From Paragorgia papillata (Eukaryota > Cnidaria > Anthozoa > Scleralcyonacea > Coralliidae), in the NCBI GenBank assembly GCA_035771165.1, contig JAWNZC010000301.1, positions 124,001-188,000 on the forward strand: a stretch of DNA of 64,000 nt, read 5' to 3'. The first letter of the stretch is position 1. Each line of letters starts with the position of its first letter. Under the pieces are notes generated by a model, which saw only the letters and a list, made by a program, of their open reading frames with translations, was not told where the DNA came from and searched no databases. Of this stretch, positions 60,881-64,000 are shown one piece after another. The position numbers were made by a program, and so were the translations under genes.

Positions 60881-63800
60881 AAAATGTTGAAAAACGCTTA
60901 TCTCACCATTCTGAGTCGAAATTTTTTTTTGCCGAATAGGACTCCAAATGGCAAATTATCGGTGAAAATGATGTTTCTGACCAGAAACTAGCAAAACAAC
61001 ACATTTGGAATGATTCCCTCAACAACACCAATTTTAGCAGTTTTGCCACGTTCAAATGTTGAAAAACGTTTATCTCGCCAGTCTGAGTCGAAAAAAGTTT
61101 TTCTCCGAATAAAACTCCAAGTGCCAAATTATCGGTGAAAATGATGTTTCTGACCAGAAATTAGGAAAACAACACATTTGGAATGATTCCCTCAACTTTC
61201 CAATTTTGCCACGTTCAAAATGTTGAAAAACGCTGATCTCGCCATTCTGAGTCGAAAAAAGTTTTTTTGCCGAATAGGATTCCAAATGCCAAATTATCGG
61301 TGAAAAATGATGTTTCAAACCAGAAACGAGCAAAACAACACATTTGGAATGATTCCCTCAAAATTTCAATTTTGGCAGTTTTGCCATGTTCAAATGTTGA
61401 AAAAACGCTTATCTCGCCATTCTGATCGAAAAAAGTTTTTTCCGAATAAGACTCCAAGTGCCAAATTATCGGTGAAAAATGATGTTTCTGACCAAGAAAC
61501 GAGCAAAACAACACATTTGGAATGATTCCCATCAACTTTTCAATTTTGCCACCTTCAAAATGTTGAAAAACGCTGATCTGGCCATTCTGAGTCGAAAAAA
61601 GTTTTTTGCCGAATAGGACTCCAAATGCCAAATTATCGGTGAAAATGATGTTTCTGACCAGAAACTAGCAAAACAACACATTTGGAATGATTCCGTCAAC
61701 TTTTGAATTTTAACATTTTTGCCACGTTCAAATGTTGAAAAACGCTTATCTCACCATTCTGAGTCGAAAAAAGTTTTTTTCCGAATAAGACTCCAAGTGC
61801 CAAATTATCGGTGAAAATGATGTTTCTGACCAGAAACTAGCAAAACAACACATTTGGAATGATTCCCTCAACTTTTCAATTTTGCCACGTTCAAAATGTT
61901 GAAAAACGCTTATCTCACCATTCTGAGTCGAAAATTTTTTTTGCCGAATAGGACTCCAAATGGCAAATTATCGGTGAAAATGATGTTTCTGAGCAGAAAC
62001 TAGCAAAACAACACATTTGGAATGATTCCCTCAACTTTTCAATTTTGGCAGTTTTGCCACGTTCAAAATGTTGAAAAACGCTGATCTCGCCATTCTGAGT
62101 CGAAAAAAGTTTTTTGCCGAATAGGATTCCAAATGCCAAATTATCGGTGAAAATGATGTTTCAAACCAGAAACGAGCAAAACAACACATTTGGAATGATT
62201 CCCTCAAAATTTCAATTTTGGCAGTTTTGCCATGTTCAAATGTTGAAAAACGCTTATCTCGCCATTCTGAGTCGAAAAAAGTTTTTTTCCGAATAAGACT
62301 CCAAGTGCCAAATTATCGGTGAAAATGATGTTTCTGACCAGAAACGAGCAAAACAACACATTTGGAATGATTCCCTCAACTTTTCAATTTTGCCACCTTC
62401 AAAATGTTGAAAAACGCTGATCTGGCCATTCTGAGTCGAAAAAAGTTTTTTGCCGAATAGGACTCCAAATGCCAAATTATCGGTGAAAATGATGTTTCTG
62501 ACCAGAAACTAGGAAAACAACACGTTTGAATTGATTCCCTCAACTTTCCAATTTTGCCACGTTCAAAATGTTGAAAAAGGCTTATCTCGCCATTCTGAGT
62601 CGAAAAAAGTTTTTTTCCGAATAAGACTCCAAATGCCAAATTATCGGTGAAAATGATGTTTCGGAACAGAAACTAGCAAAACAACACATTTGGAATGATT
62701 CCGTCAACTTTTGAATTTTAACATTTTTGCCACGTTCAAATGTTGAAAAACGCTTATCTCACCATTCTGAGTCGAAAAAAGTTTTTTTCCGAATAAGACT
62801 GCAAGTGCCAAATTATCGGTGAAAATGATGTTTCTGACCAGAAACTAGCAAAACAACACATTTGGAATGATTCCCTCAACTTTTCAATTTTGCCACGTTC
62901 AAAATGTTGAAAAACGCTTATCTCACCATTCTGAGTCGAAAAATTTTTTTGCCGAATAGGACTCCAAATGGCAAATTATCGGTGAAAATGATGTTTCTGA
63001 GCAGAAACTAGCAAAACAACACATTTGGAATGATTCCCTCAACTTTTCAATTTTGGCAGTTTTGCCACGTTCAAAATGTTGAAAAACGCTGATCTGGCCA
63101 TTCTGAGTCGAAAAAAGTTTTTTCCCGAATAGGACTCCAAATGCGAAATTATCGGTGAAAATGATGTTTCTGACCAGAAACTAGCAAAACAACACATTTG
63201 GAATGATTCCCTCAACTTTTCAATTTTGGCAGTTTTGCCACGTTCAAAATGTTGAAAAACGCTTATCTCACCATTCTGAGTCGAAAAAAGTTTTTTGCCG
63301 AATAGGACTCCAAATGCGAAATTATCGGTGAAAATGATGTTTCTGACCAGAAACTAGCAAAACAACACATTTGGAATGATTCCCTCAACTTTCCAATTTT
63401 GCAACGTTCAAAATGTTGAAAAACGCTTATCTCGCCATTCTGAGTCGAAAAAAGTTTTTTGCCGAATAGGACTCCAAATGCCAAATTATCGGTGAAAATG
63501 ATGTTTCTGACCAGAAACTAGCAAAACAACACATTTGGAATGATTCCTTCAACTTTTCAATTTTGGCAGTTTTGCCACGTTCAAAATGTTGAAAAACGCT
63601 TATCTCACAATTCTGAGTCGAAAAAAGTTTTTTACCGAATAAGACTCCAAGTGCCAAATTATCGGTGAAAATGATGTTTCTGACCAGAAACGAGCAAAAC
63701 AACACATTTGGAATAATTCCCCAACAACACCAATTTTAGCAGTTTTTGCCACGGTTCAAATGTTTGAAAAACGTTTATCTCGCCAGTCTGAGTCGAAAAA

Positions 63801-64000
63801 AGTTTTTTCCGAATAAGACTCCAAGTGCCAAATTATCGGTGAAAATGATGTTTTCTGACCAGAAACTAGGAAAACAACACATTTGGGAATGATTCCCGCC
63901 TCAACTTTCCAATTTTACCACGTTCAAAATGTTGTAAAAACACTTATCTCGCGCATTTTCTGAGTTCGAAAAAAACGTTTTTTTTTTGCCTGAATAGGAC
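60881..64000. repeat. Satellite B, right flank of the insertion
   Basis: About 18 monomers continue the array in the same orientation and register as on the left of the element. Several share the aattttttttgccg variant of the poly-A/T motif (60919, 61934, 62941). The block 62230-62710 resembles 38500-38960 and 42930-43330, so both flanks belong to one array. Confidence 0.95.
63710..64000. other. Indel-dense end of the window
   Basis: Monomers here contain many extra single bases not seen elsewhere (agtttttgccacggttc, tgtttgaaaaac, tttgggaatgattcccgcctc, tcgcgcattttctgagttcg). This looks like a poorly polished contig edge rather than true divergence. Confidence 0.6.

Overview
The window is AT-rich, intron-bearing eukaryotic DNA, most likely from an aquatic invertebrate animal. 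The reasons are a Jockey/CR1-type reverse transcriptase, spliced genes with GT-AG introns, an alpha-kinase gene, several MITE-like elements and very long satellite arrays. I cannot name the species. Nothing here looks bacterial, and I found no rRNA, tRNA or CRISPR array.

Layout: (1) 1-6254 is a tandem array of a ~1.24-kb repeat (satellite A). One unit is split by a 5'-truncated non-LTR retrotransposon (3166-4379) with a 5-bp target duplication. (2) 6255-43423 is a second satellite (B) with ~164-173-bp monomers, over 200 copies, arranged in higher-order repeats of ~511, ~519, ~3400, ~3704 and ~6130 bp. (3) 43424-60874 is a 17,451-bp element with 584/586-bp terminal inverted repeats (TIRs). It sits inside one satellite B monomer and is flanked by a 6-bp duplication (acgttc). 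(4) 60881-64000 is satellite B again.

The 17.45-kb element is the main find. Each TIR carries the same leader ending in a consensus splice donor, pointing inward. From the left TIR a multi-exon gene runs on the + strand to about 48.1 kb. It encodes an integrase-fold (DDE) transposase of the IS3EU-like type. From the right TIR a gene of about 17 exons runs on the - strand to 49,057. It encodes an alpha-kinase-family (eEF2K/TRPM7/MHCK-like) protein with its lysine, both aspartates and its zinc ligands in place, followed by a long glutamine-rich tail. The genes converge on a ~0.8-kb intergenic stretch with a polyadenylation hexamer on each side. Intron phases match through nearly all exons. Each gene has a few single-base phase breaks, mostly at homopolymers in the kinase gene, so this is either a slightly decayed copy or a good copy with assembly indels. 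TIR-to-TIR divergence is only one substitution and two 1-base indels, which favours a young insertion. A kinase carried as cargo by a large cut-and-paste-type element, with both genes started from duplicated TIR leaders, is what I would follow up.
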